The position numbers were made by a program, and so were the translations under genes. From Hofstenia miamia (Eukaryota; Xenacoelomorpha; Acoela), in assembly GCA_004352715.1 (NCBI GenBank), contig SCFE01000103.1, positions 350,324-414,323 on the forward strand: DNA of 64,000 bases. The letters run 5' to 3'. Each line of letters opens with the position of its first letter. Within the stretch, counting starts at the first letter, position 1. The notes below the pieces were generated by a model. It was not told the DNA's origin, did no database searches, and saw nothing but the letters and a program-made list of their open reading frames with translations. Below are positions 12,298 to 22,800 of the stretch, in pieces.

Positions 12298-12450
12298 AGT
12301 GTTACTGCTCAATCATTCGCCCAATCCTCGAATACTGTTTTCTGGTATGGACCAGCCAATTATCTTTGTGATTCTCACGCAATCGAACATGTTCAGAAAC
12401 CAGTAATCATTAGTGTATTATTTTTATCCTAGTCTTGATTCTCAAAAACC
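12298..12450 (+). pseudogene. LINE reverse transcriptase fragment
   Basis: Translation gives YCSIIRPILEYCFLVWTSQL, then a stop, then remnants of the I-E-H-V-Q-K block. This is the I-R-P-I-L-E-Y ... V-W post-palm motif of CR1/L2-like reverse transcriptases. The fragment follows directly on the Penelope-like fragment and carries stops and a frame change. Confidence 0.6.
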
Positions 12451-12611
12451 CGCGATTCCTCAATTCGTTTCACAAATATTTTCACAACTGCTACAATGTG
12501 CAACAAATTTTCCTAATTCTAAAACTCCATATTTTCATATTAAACGCACCTTAGTTTGAAGGCAAGCAAAATTGAAGGTAAAAAATGCAAAATTTTAGTA
12601 AAAACATTACA

Positions 12612-12650
12612 CTAAAAGATGTATTTCGCTCAACTTGAGCACCGTCAATT
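12612..12650 (-). ncRNA. hammerhead-like motif, diverged copy
   Basis: The minus strand reads TTGACGG, a perfect 4-bp stem GCTC/GAGC around AAGTT, then GAAA, then TACA/TGTA that could pair as helix III. It lies just downstream of the Penelope-like ORF end, in the same place as the other two copies. The core has two changes from CUGANGA, so it is probably inactive. Confidence 0.4.
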
Positions 12651-12679
12651 TACAAAATTTTCCTTCTTAATATGTATTA

Positions 12680-13303
12680 ATTAAAATACAGTTTTAAGTA
12701 ATTAAACGCTGATTGAAGTAATTTTTCCTTATATATGTAATCATCTTTGGTGTTAAGATATGGTTGCATTGATTTTTTCGATATACTTTCGATTACTGTT
12801 AAATTTTTGGGGATGGTTGATCTTAAAATTTTGATGTTATAATTTAATCAACATTTTCTTAGGTGTTCTGATATTATTGACTTAGTTTCGTGTTCTTTTA
12901 TTCTTCTCCTTAGTTGTTTGCTACTATACCCAATATAGTTCTCACCACAGATGCAATTGATTTTATAGATAACGCTGGACTTATTGGATATCTTTCTCAT
13001 TGATTTTAATTCTAGGTTTTGACTAAGGTTTCGGGTTGTATAAACAAATCTTATATTTTCTGTTATATAATTTATTCTTTGCAATTGATTAATCATATCT
13101 GGCGTGTGCTTACCTCTATATTCAATTTTAAACTTTTTTAATCATGGTACGTATGTTGTTTAACCTTGTCACGTCATTAACAAACTTTGTACTTGCAATA
13201 CCCAGTTTATTGCTAGCATTATCTATTAGTACTAATTCGAAACCTAATCGATTCAAAATTTTATTATTCAGTTGTCCATACTTAAGTAATTTTTTGCCAA
13301 AAT
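12680..13303 (-). pseudogene. Penelope-like element: post-RT region, GIY-YIG endonuclease and C-terminus
   Basis: Reading the minus strand from 13300, the pieces are LLKYGQLNNKILNRLGFEL, a frameshift near 13135, then 13096-12848. That last part contains SSVIYKINCICGENYIGYSS, then RRRIKEHE and ISEHLRKC: the GIY-YIG nuclease fold in the form typical of Penelope-like retroelements (Y-K-I-x-C-x-C, Y-I-G, R-R-I-K-E-H, H-L-R-K-C). A second frameshift follows, then the conserved tail MQPYLNTKDDYIYK and a stop near 12680. The nuclease would make the target nick for retrotransposition. The gene is broken. Confidence 0.8.
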
Positions 13304-13506
13304 GCAACTATTCAAGGATATGCTAAAGGTAAAAGTCCAAGCAATTTAACATTTAATAGAAAAGCTGCCGTAATCACAACATATTCTAGTATATTAGGTG
13401 CACAAATTTTTCTTCTTTTGCTCAAGGCAGGTATTGAGCCAAATCCCGGGCCGAATATGTCCAAAATTTACACATACAGCGATTATTGTTGCATGATGAG
13501 TTTGTG
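13304..13506 (+). pseudogene. LINE leader fragment with 2A-like motif, inserted in Penelope-like element
   Basis: An open frame of about 65 codons reads IQGYAKGKSPSN, then FNRKAAVITTYSS, then IFLLLLKAGIEPNPGPNMSK, and stops near 13506. The block G-I-E-P-N-P-G-P (13430-13453) after a leucine run matches the 2A-like ribosome-skipping motif D-x-E-x-N-P-G-P found at the start of ORFs in several animal non-LTR retrotransposons, except that the first Asp is Gly. The fragment sits between an N-terminal piece (13505-13856) and a C-terminal piece (12680-13303) of a Penelope-like element on the other strand, so it looks like an insertion into it. Confidence 0.6.
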
Positions 13507-13855
13507 ATATTTTCTTTTTCTTCTTTACAATTGACTTAGTGAAAATTTGAATAAAGTTATATATAAAAGCAATGATATCTTGATGCAGACCTCTTGATAT
13601 AAATTTTTTACGTTTTGTTGTTAATTCTATAGTTCTTTCAATAATTTTTTTCTTTTTGATTTTATTAATGATCGTATGATAGATTTTTTAAATTTTTTTG
13701 ACATCTTTATGAAAGCATCCATTAGATGGAATTGAAAATTGAGAGAACTTTGGATAGATCTTTAGTTCTTTGCAAGATATAATAAAATCCAAGTCACAAT
13801 ATATTTTCTTCAGAGAGATGTAACTTTTGAGATAATCCTTTTAGTAATTTAATAA
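13507..13855 (-). pseudogene. Penelope-like element N-terminal ORF fragment
   Basis: On the minus strand downstream of the terminal repeat, translation gives LIKLLKNDTLLNY, then CDLDFIISCKELKIYPKFSQ and SNGCFHKDVKKI, with stops and frame changes. The D-L-x-F-I-x-x-C-K-x-L-x-I-x-P-K-F block is of the type found at the N-terminus of Penelope-like reverse transcriptases. It continues the element whose C-terminal part lies at 12680-13303; the reverse transcriptase core between them is absent. Confidence 0.6.
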
Positions 13856-13906
13856 TGTGTCGTTTTTTAGGAGCTTAATTAACCTTAACAATAACATGCA
13901 GATATA

Positions 13907-13931
13907 TTTCGAATTGCAAAATCATCGTCAA
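13907..13931 (-). ncRNA. hammerhead-like motif in shared terminal repeat
   Basis: The minus strand reads TTGACGA, a weaker stem II (GATT with AATTC, one mismatch) and GAAA, followed by ATATATC. It aligns with the + strand motif at 12186. The first core base is T instead of C, so it is likely inactive. Confidence 0.4.
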
Positions 13932-14149
13932 TTTTACAAATTATTCCCTATAAATTTACCAGATTTTACAATAATAATTATAATTTTTTAAATTTTAAAA
14001 AGTGGCAAATTTAATTTATAAATATAGTCTTCTTTTGTGTTCAAACTTGGTTGCAAGGACTATAAAAATGCTCTCAATAATTTTTAAATTACTTGATCTT
14101 GACGTCTGATGTAATATTTTTGTTTCAAAATTTAGTCCGCACTTAATTA

Positions 14150-14420
14150 TATGATGATATATATTAGAACTGGTCTCATGTTCTTTAATTCTTCATGATA
14201 GTTGTCTACTAGTAAAACCAAAATAATCTTCACCACCGGTGCATTTTGTTTGATATATTATCTTCAGTTGTAGATTTTAATTGCAATTTCGTTCTTAGTT
14301 TATGATTGTTATATATAAATCTAACTTTTTCCTTAATTATTGATATTTTTCTAATTTCTTTGATCATGTTTTCAGTGTGGAGTCCTCTATATTCGATCTT
14401 AAAACAATGTTCATAATTAG
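14150..14420 (-). pseudogene. GIY-YIG endonuclease remnant of Penelope-like element
   Basis: Translated pieces are KLRTKLQLKSTTEDNI, then after a frame change YQTKCTGGEDYFGFTSRQLS, a stop, and RIKEHE. These align with the better preserved nuclease at 12848-13096 (Y-K-I-x-C-x-C-G-E-x-Y-I-G-Y-S-S). The tyrosine/glycine core is changed to Y-F-G, and the frame is broken twice. Confidence 0.7.
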
Positions 14421-14505
14421 TTTGATCTTTTGTTCTTAATTCAAATGTCTTCTAAAGATTTCTTAATACATCGATATATGAAATTGCTTGAATATTAATT
14501 CTTCT

Positions 14506-14945
14506 TTAATTCGATCTTAAGTTTAAAGGCGTATTTGAGTTGTAGTTCAATAACGATCCTGTGTCAATTAAATTCAATTTTGTAAGTATGTTTTCTGATG
14601 TTTCTTCATCTTTTACTAATGCAAATATATCATCCACATAGGGTTGATAATAAATGAAGTGGATGTCTGATGTTGTAAATTTGTTCTCAATTGTAGTTAA
14701 ATATACATGTATATTTGCAAGAGTAGAACTTAACGGATTTCCCATGGCTAAACCCTCTTTTTGACTATAAAATGTGTTATTGAATTCCATTAAAGTATTC
14801 TTCGTTGCTAAAATTAATAGTTCTTTTGTTGTGTTATACTACAGATTGTAAATTTTTGTGTTTATATTTTTAAGGAGTTCAATTGCAGCATCCATTAATT
14901 TTGACAATGGTACATTTGTGTATATACTCCAAAACACTTTAAGTC
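14506..14945 (-). pseudogene. Penelope-like reverse transcriptase core fragment
   Basis: The upstream part reads VFWSIYTNVPLSKLMDAAIE (motif A region) and contains a stop. The open part at 14790-14506 reads NNTFYSQKEGLAMGNPLSS (motif B, M-G-x-P-L-S), then YQPYVDDIFALV (motif C, Y-V-D-D). The pairing of A-M-G-N-P-L-S with Y-V-D-D is diagnostic for the Penelope/telomerase-type group rather than LINE or LTR enzymes. The catalytic aspartates of Y-V-D-D are intact, but the copy is 5'-truncated and interrupted. Confidence 0.85.
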
Positions 14946-15114
14946 CAGAAGTCGACCCGATTTAAGATTGATAAGAAAGTTTGAGAGTCTACGGATCGAA
15001 ATATGCATTCCGCAAAAAACATGAAAAAAACATTCATCAACTAATTAATATCTCTTACTGTCCCAGTAAAAATCAGATTAACGAATTTATTCACAGAAAT
15101 TGAAAACGATTAAA

Positions 15115-15395
15115 ATGTTCTCTAAAAGAAAACAAGCCTTAAGCAATATATTCCTAAAATAGGTTCTACATCATGGAAAGAATTCCAGTTTTTTAAAAGA
15201 TATCATTAATTAGCAATAGGCTGGGTAAACTGATAATTCTGAATCCATGTTTTTTGTTATTATGTTTTTATAGTTGTGTATTTTATGTATTGACGCATTA
15301 AGTGTAGTATTAGCAGCTTTTGTTGAGGTGTATAATTATGCCAATGTACTACACTTAATAAGAAATTCTATTCTATTCTATTCTATTTCAAAATG
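15115..15395 (+). mobile_element. LINE 3' end, copy 2, with (TTCTA)n tail
   Basis: The peptide end KQYIPKIGSTSWKEFQFFKR and the following 3' UTR match the copy at 9985-10265. This copy ends in TTCTA repeats (about 15366-15387), which probably form the true 3' tail of the family. It abuts the truncated 5' border of the Penelope-like element. Confidence 0.65.
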
Positions 15396-15399
15396 CAGC

Positions 15400-16800
15400 T
15401 GTTGTATGAAGATGTCTGAAATTCTTATAATTTGTTGACAGTCATAAACGTCCCTTCTGTGAAAATATAATTTAGTCTTATTGCATGCTAAAAATGACAT
15501 TCAATGATGTCTCGAAAACACTAGTTGTGTACACATTCACAGTCAAAGAGAATTTGTAAGCCTCGGGAATTTTTCGTGTTTTTGAGATATAACAATGGAT
15601 CACATGAATTTAATAAGTTCAGCAGGTGATTGTTTGATTTGCAATATTATTCAGTGAGTGAGTTATAACAACAGAAATATTTTGGCACTTGATGAATCGT
15701 ATTGCGTATTAGGACACTCGGCAGTTTAATCTTGAAATCACTACACAATAACCAATACAAGCAATTGATAGGTAAGCACTTAGTTTAATTTTTTAATTTA
15801 TTATATGCAATGCATATTCACACTAGATTGCCTGACGATTCTACATCATAAAGTCATGCAGGTGTCAGAATTGATCAATTCAAGTAATTCTAACGAAAAG
15901 AAAAGCGTGTTAGAAGAAAAAATAAGCTGATTTTTTAATTAAATTCTCATTACATGAGGCATTACAAATGCATTTATATTATGCTAAGTTGTCAAATTTA
16001 ACCACTCAGGCTTTCTAGTGTAATTGTCTATGAACATTATTTTCATTTGAAAAATTGAAAATTCATAATTTGATAGACATGGAAATCATTCATAATACTT
16101 TACTCTGCCATAATAGAAAGCTCCATTGGAAATTTCTTTTCTAATCACTGAAGTAATTTACTAAAATGATTCTAAGTCTGTTTTTGAGGCAGGTTTAGAA
16201 AAAAAATATTCTTAAGCTGAACAGTTATATTTTCTATAATTTTCATGCGTTAACTTTCATGTATGACGTTTCACGATTACGTATGAGATGGCTGTGTAAA
16301 GTTGATACTTGTGTGCAATTGTAGAAGTTCAAGCAAGCTTCTAACACCCTTCAGCTCTGGGTTAACTCTGATAATAAATTCAGGCTTGTTTCCTTAATAG
16401 TTCCAGCATAATCTTAGTAAGATTGTGTTCTTAACTATAATTATAAATGTTAATTTGATGGTATAATATAAAGATAGACGACACCGATGTAGGCTAGTAT
16501 GGAATGGATGGATTAGGGAGCAAAGCCACTGTTGAATCTAAATTGCTGAGTTTGTAATCTATTCCAGCAGCAGCTTGAAAATTATTTAAAAGTTGATAAA
16601 TATTTTGAGATTTGAGAGAATTATGAAATGTCTAAAAAGCTAGTTTCCAACAAATTCTAGTATGTTGTCCGAGCATGTTCATATTCTAAAGTATCATTTG
16701 CATCAATAGTAGACGGAGTTTCTATTACTAATCACTTTAACTGAAATTTGACATTTGGTAAAAAGTTTGGATATTTATTAGTTATAATTCCTTTATTTAT
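15400..16800. other. AT-rich stretch upstream of the Ski-like gene
   Basis: No coding exon is convincing here. A short open segment at about 15595-15626 (ATG GAT CAC ATG) is followed by a GT, but joining it to the exon at 16804 gives a stop. This region probably contains 5' UTR or intron sequence of the downstream gene. Confidence 0.4.
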
Positions 16801-16803
16801 TAG

Positions 16804-16882
16804 ATAATGTCACAAAAGCTGGAGCACACGTCACATGAAGACAATCTTTACTTATCATTCGACTCTCCAAAAACAAACAATG
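16804..16882 (+). CDS. Ski-like gene, first visible coding exon
   Basis: An acceptor AG at 16802-16803 is followed by ATA ATG. The reading MSQKLEHTSHEDNLYLSFDS continues to a donor GTAATA at 16883, leaving phase 1. The presence of an acceptor before the ATG implies at least one upstream exon, probably untranslated. Confidence 0.55.
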
Positions 16883-19800
16883 GTAATATTTTTTATTCCT
16901 TAGGTATACTGTAATTTGACACTTGGGTTACAAACGTTAGATCATGTTTAAAAAAAATATTTGCGATTGTACTGTTCTTTCTATAATAAAAATAGACCTA
17001 GGCACATTTAAGGCATCACTAAAATAAAATAAAAGTTTCTTTAGTAGCAGTAGTAAGCTTATTTATCGTTAACATGACATGTATTGCAGAAGCAGACCAG
17101 AAAGTGACTACAAGTGTTAAGTTCGTCATATGACGTAAAAAATATGACCAAAATATTTTTTATACATTTTAGTGTACAACTTTAATATGATGATAAATTT
17201 GCAACTTAGTGGTACATATCAAAACATCATTAAGAATCTGAAAACCTCAATGATTTAGGGTTTCAAGGATCAGACGTGTACAAAATTAAATTTAGGAATA
17301 GTATGACATATTTTTGAAAACTTTGTAAATAGAAATGTTAGGCTTAACTCATTGTCAATAGGCGATATATTATTCACTGCAGTTGAGTTGATTTGTGTGC
17401 GCTGATACAAAATAATCAAACCAGTTCTAATGAAATTTCGTCCCATTTCTTGCAATAATTCGGTCGAAGCCGACCTAAATCATGTTCATCATTGACGCTG
17501 ATCTCTGTCCAAAACAACTAGCTTTACTACAGTTATTTGTTTAAGTCTTAAATCTATGTTATGCTCTGAAACGAAAACTGAGATTAATGACAAATTGCAG
17601 AAGTGCTTAGGGACGTATCATTGAGTAATAATAATGCATGAAATTGTCATAAAATTAGTTGCACTTCATGGCACTATGGTTAATGCAAGCAATGTCTTTC
17701 TATTTGTAGAAGGAGGAAGATTTATACAAGTGCTGAAGAATTTACTAAGCAATTAAACACTTATTACTGAAAAATGCTTTGAGTGAGCAATCAAGCAAAG
17801 AATATGCTGGTTGCATTTCCATTTATTGTAGTGTTATTATTGGTTGATTATAAGAATTATATGTAGTATTTGTTTGGAAAAGTATGCCTTAATGCGAATA
17901 TATAATAAAATAATGAATATTATATCTTTTAATTTGGCAAATAAACTCAAATTTTTATAGAAGCAGATAAAGAAGTAGAAGAAATCATGAATACAACTTG
18001 TGTCTCATTACTTCCAGAAACCCTCCCAGCAGAAATGTGCAGTACTCCTCAGCCTCATAACTTTAGGTAAATGACTGCAATGGTAATAAGAGAATGTTTT
18101 CTAGTCAATATTTTCGATTTTGAAATACATAGCGAAATTTACAATCTTACATGAGCCAACACCAACTATTTCTAGGTCTGGTGTTACAGAGCATATGTCT
18201 TGGGGCAACAACAGCCGACTCACATTTAAACTATGATAACTTAAGGGCAACGATGCTCTTTCAAAACTGACATTTGTATAAAATAATCCTTTCCAAAATT
18301 GTAAAGTCTTTAAGATCACAACATAATAGATAATATCCGAGCTTGAAGCAAAAACTGATCCATTTGAGGTTTTTGGGGTTGCCGAAGGCTTACACTTATC
18401 CGTTTGAGAACATTAAAAACTGAAAGTGCTCAGAGTTAGTTATACATGTATTCCTTATCATCAGCTTAGAAAATCTCATTGACAAAAATTCATAGTTTTT
18501 ACACAATAATTACCCCTATAAACACTTGCTAAACATTTAGGTTGTGACCTCCACCAAGAGGGCTGTTTGCCTGTCTGTCTCAAAAAGAAATGGATGAATC
18601 TTTATGAAAAAATTTCGAATTAGTTATTGATCTAAACTACATCTCATTAATTTTACAGACTGATCCGAATTGCAGTCTGGGAGCTAGATCCACTTTCATG
18701 CAATTGAAGTACCAAATTTTAATTCATAGACGACGTATGTCAATGCATACAATGTCGCACGCCTCCGCTAAATTTCAAATTCTATAAAATAGATTGAGTA
18801 CGTTTAGTAAATTGAACTATTTTCTTCTCGTTCTCTATTATTATAGTAATTCATTTGTGATTTTAATAAACTATCAAAAAAATTAATTTCTTCAAAATTG
18901 ATAGTAACTGTAATTAAAAAAGTCTAGAGCGTGCACTCCGCTCTTAATATAAAATGCTGGGTTCGCCCCAAGCATAGAATGGGCTTTTACAGAAAAGGAA
19001 AATTTGTAAGAAATTCATTTAACTTCAAAGTATTTTTACGTATTGCAACAGAACATTTCTGAATGAAGTGTACGTAATGGAAGGACATAATCAATTTTAC
19101 AGTACCATTTTTTGCGGAGATATTTCAGCCTCAAATCCAGCCAGCAAAAAATTATTTTAATTCTAATTGTGAAGATTTCATTTGTACTTTCTTAGAATTC
19201 AAAATTTAATAATATCTTCGCAGTAATAATTGCTTAGCGCATACGCCCAACCCTAATCCCGCGGGATTGTCCCCGTGCCCCCTAGCCTTAATGCCGATAC
19301 TGAATGTAACATCAAGCATGAAATTTTTTACTTTACGACATTCTACGAAGTCCCAGGTAAAAAAAAGTAATGCTTAAAATAGGTAATTTAGTCCTAGTCG
19401 AGTAAGACTTTTCCAGGTTGTTTGCCCGCTTCTTTTCGATGTTTTTTTGCCCGTACCCAGCATTAGTCGCAAGAGCTTTACCTGTATCTGGACTTTGCCC
19501 GCAAAAGTTCCACAATAATTATTTCTAGACTCTCATTATTTATGTATTTGCGTTGTTGGATATATATTTTCAAAGATTTATCGTCAATCATTTTATCCAT
19601 ATTGATTTTTGTTGGATCCTCAAATATTGTGAAAAATTATTTCGACCCATAATTTTTTAGTAGTAACCAATTACCAGCCTTGAGTGGCATATTGAGCATA
19701 ACATAGAAACATTATAGTGATTAAATCATAAATTATTTAGCAATTCGTCTGTCATGCCAGTAAGCGATCGACTGAGAGAGAATCTGAGTGTTCAGCTTCA

Positions 19801-22800
19801 AGTAAAACAAGTAAGCAAGTCAAGCTCACAAGCTGGTGTTTTTCTGCCTAAATATCTCACCAGACCAGAATCAAAGTGCATAATGTGCTCCACGTGCAGC
19901 ATTGTTTTTAGCGGAAATGCCTTTCTTACGCATTGCCATGATCAATATGGTAAGAAGATTCCATGTGAACGCGGTGAAATGGTTTTATCAAATTCATCAC
20001 CCAGTAATACCGAAAAACTTTTATTTGCTACTTATTGGGAGCAAATTAAATCAAATCTTGACATCTGTCCACAATCAACCTCTTCGTCATTGAATTCCAT
20101 GGGTAAAGATCATTTTCAGAACAGAATTGATAGATGTGAAAGCGAAATTGAAACAAGCCGAATTCAAGAAAGTGAGAAACCATCATCTGCTTTTACTACT
20201 CCTGATTCAGAACAAAGTGCAGACAATGAAAAATCGAATTTTGAAAGAGGTATTACCTTCTTATTATTATATACCTTTAGTAAAACTACATGCACACATA
20301 GTTGTTCATATTTTGAATTAATGATGCAATTATATTGTTTCCTATAGATTTTACATCTGGAGGAGTTGATATTTTCAGTTAAGTATTGTTGTTAAATATA
20401 ATGTTTGTTGACAAACAGAATTGGCACATGTATTAGATAATCATATTTGACTATAAAACAAAGTGAACTTTGCTATAAAATTGCTCAGATAATTTCAGTT
20501 TCGTTTTAGACAATCCAGTCTTTGTAATAGAAACAGTGCAAGATTTGCTGAAAGTTGTGAAAACCAAAATGGAAGCAAAGGAAAAACAATCAATAGGTAA
20601 ATTTATGGAATTTCTTTAACTATGTTTTGTTTGAAATTTCGTTTAGCTTTCCCCCACAACATGGAGATTATTATTATTGTCACTATTTTTATTGTAAATT
20701 TAACCGCGACTGATCTTCAAGTAATCAACAATACCATAAACATAAAACAGAAACTCTTGAACTAAGTAAATCCATCCGACCGAAATAAATTGACTAATCA
20801 CGAATGATCAAAGAAAATAATCAAGGAGCTACGGGCATAACATTCAGCATTTTTTCGAAAACTTAGGTTCTTCTAAGCAAAAGTGGAAATTCTTAAGCAG
20901 TTTCTTTGGAAAATCAATAGTGATATTTCAGAAATTTATAGTGATAATGAAAATTTTCCAATAAAAAAATGCTAAATCATTTGTCCTTAAACGCACTGAG
21001 GTATAAAATGTCAATAACTCATTGAGGGGGGGCGATTCGGCCCCCTTTTTTATTTCAGAAGTATTAAAGATAAAGTAATGAGCTCTGATACAGTGAAAGA
21101 TAGACCTTTAAACTACATCTTTGCCATTTTTCAAAAAAATATATTCATTGGTTTTGATTTTATCTGCAAACGAATTTGTGACGTGACCAATGTTTGGAAA
21201 AATAAATGTAAAAATAACTAAATGAATTCAGCATTAAAAATAGAAAGAAACTATATTTAACGGATATTCCTCCTAGTCATTTTCAAAAACTTCCCTAATA
21301 AAAAGGAAAACAAAAAAATGCGTTCACGTTCAACCAATATTATGTAGTAAAAGCTGCCATTTTCTTATTTTTGAATAAACTGACATTTCTAAAAATGAAC
21401 GAATAAGGTTGAGATAAAGTCAATGAATGTTTATTTGTGTTTCAGAAATCAAATACAACATAAATTAAGGTCACTTTCAAGGTCAAAGTAAAGAAAAGTT
21501 AAAAAAGTTGCCACTTTTCAGCCAGAGATGCAGCATCAATCCCTCTAATAATTTATGTCAGTTTTTATATGGTATGTAATCATATTTAGTCATTATTGTC
21601 TTATTGTGTTCAAAATATAGAACCAAATGAACATTTTATATATTTTTTTGAGTTTGACGCATGGCTCCTCCCCGATGTAGGGTAAGGATCCCAAGTTTGA
21701 CTGGTACGAGCAATGAAGACCAAAAATATTTACCTCATGTTTAGAACACTGCTGTTTAGTACAATTGATGTTAACCACACAACTTGTTACGTGCACCTAC
21801 ATGCGCCATTTATTTTATTAAATTCTCAATTCTGGCTTTTACATTAGTTTACATTGTGGCAGCGATTTATGATTTAAAATGAACTTAGAATATCTCAAAC
21901 CCAGTCCATTAGATTTTGACAGTTTCAACATAACGTCAGAATGGAAAACTTGGATTCGCACATTCACTTTTTTCCTAGAAGCCACTGAAATGGATGGGAA
22001 ATCCCACAAAGTCAAAATTGGCATTTTGCTGTACTCCAACGGAGAACAGGCAAATAACATTTTCGAAAACTTTGTTTGGTCTCCATTCGAAAACCAAGCA
22101 ATATACATCGATGTAATAAAAAAGCATTCTCAATACTTTCACAAGTACCAGATCTAATATTCGCATTGACAAATTTGTCAATCTTTTAAGAACACGTGCT
22201 AGCATTGCAACTTTGGCAACCAAGAAGATAGCCCAATAACTGACAGAATTGTATTGACCACTCAAGATGCAAGACTACAAGAGTGACTTCTAATCTAAGA
22301 GATCGCTCAATGGATTTGTTGAAAGTAATCGAAATTTGCCGAGCCTCGGACCAGTCAATATCACAATTGAAAAAATTGATTAATGATAAGGAGGAATATG
22401 AAGACTCATTCAAAGAACAAGTGGACGTAACCAAACCGACATACAATGGCCACCTAAAAAAATTTGAAACTGACGTATCCCTGATTGTAGACAATGTGGG
22501 AAAACACCTGCATATGGTGAGAAGTGCAAAAAATGCCACAGACCCTATAACTTAGCCGTGAAATGCAGGCACACCTGAAGCGAACTTATGTTATCTTCCA
22601 ATAAAGGTAGATACCAGAGCACAATGCAATGTCATCTCGAAATCTTTTTTCAACAAGACGTGATCATCATTACCCACCAAGGTATATATGGACCGCGCCC
22701 GCCTCAAAATTTTTTTTCCACCCCAACGTATTTTTAAAACCCTGATCCTTAACAATAATGACTCAATCAATTTAATTGTATAAACATATCGATATCCATC

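Larger units (their letters stand above)
13856..14950 (-). mobile_element. Penelope-like element, 5'-truncated: RT, GIY-YIG remnant and terminal repeat
   Basis: The minus strand holds, in order, reverse transcriptase sequence (14945-14506), a GIY-YIG endonuclease remnant (about 14420-14150), the conserved C-terminal tail, and a terminal repeat with a hammerhead-like motif (about 13931-13907). That is the canonical Penelope order RT then EN. The 5' border at about 14950 is abrupt and abuts a LINE fragment. The terminal repeat is followed on the same strand by an N-terminal ORF piece, as in tandem Penelope-like copies sharing a pseudo-LTR. Confidence 0.8.

Noticed and set aside
12848-13096. GIY-YIG domain as a homing endonuclease or cellular repair nuclease
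   Set aside because: The H-L-R-K-C end, the conserved tail and the adjacent Y-V-D-D reverse transcriptase place it in a Penelope-like element.
15592-15626. ATG-containing segment followed by GT as first exon of the Ski-like gene
   Set aside because: Joining it to 16804 shifts the frame and gives a stop within a few codons.
17091-17760. Extra exons of the Ski-like gene after AG at 17090 and 17709
   Set aside because: Both run into stops and lack good donors. Exon 16882 joins 17961 in frame without them.
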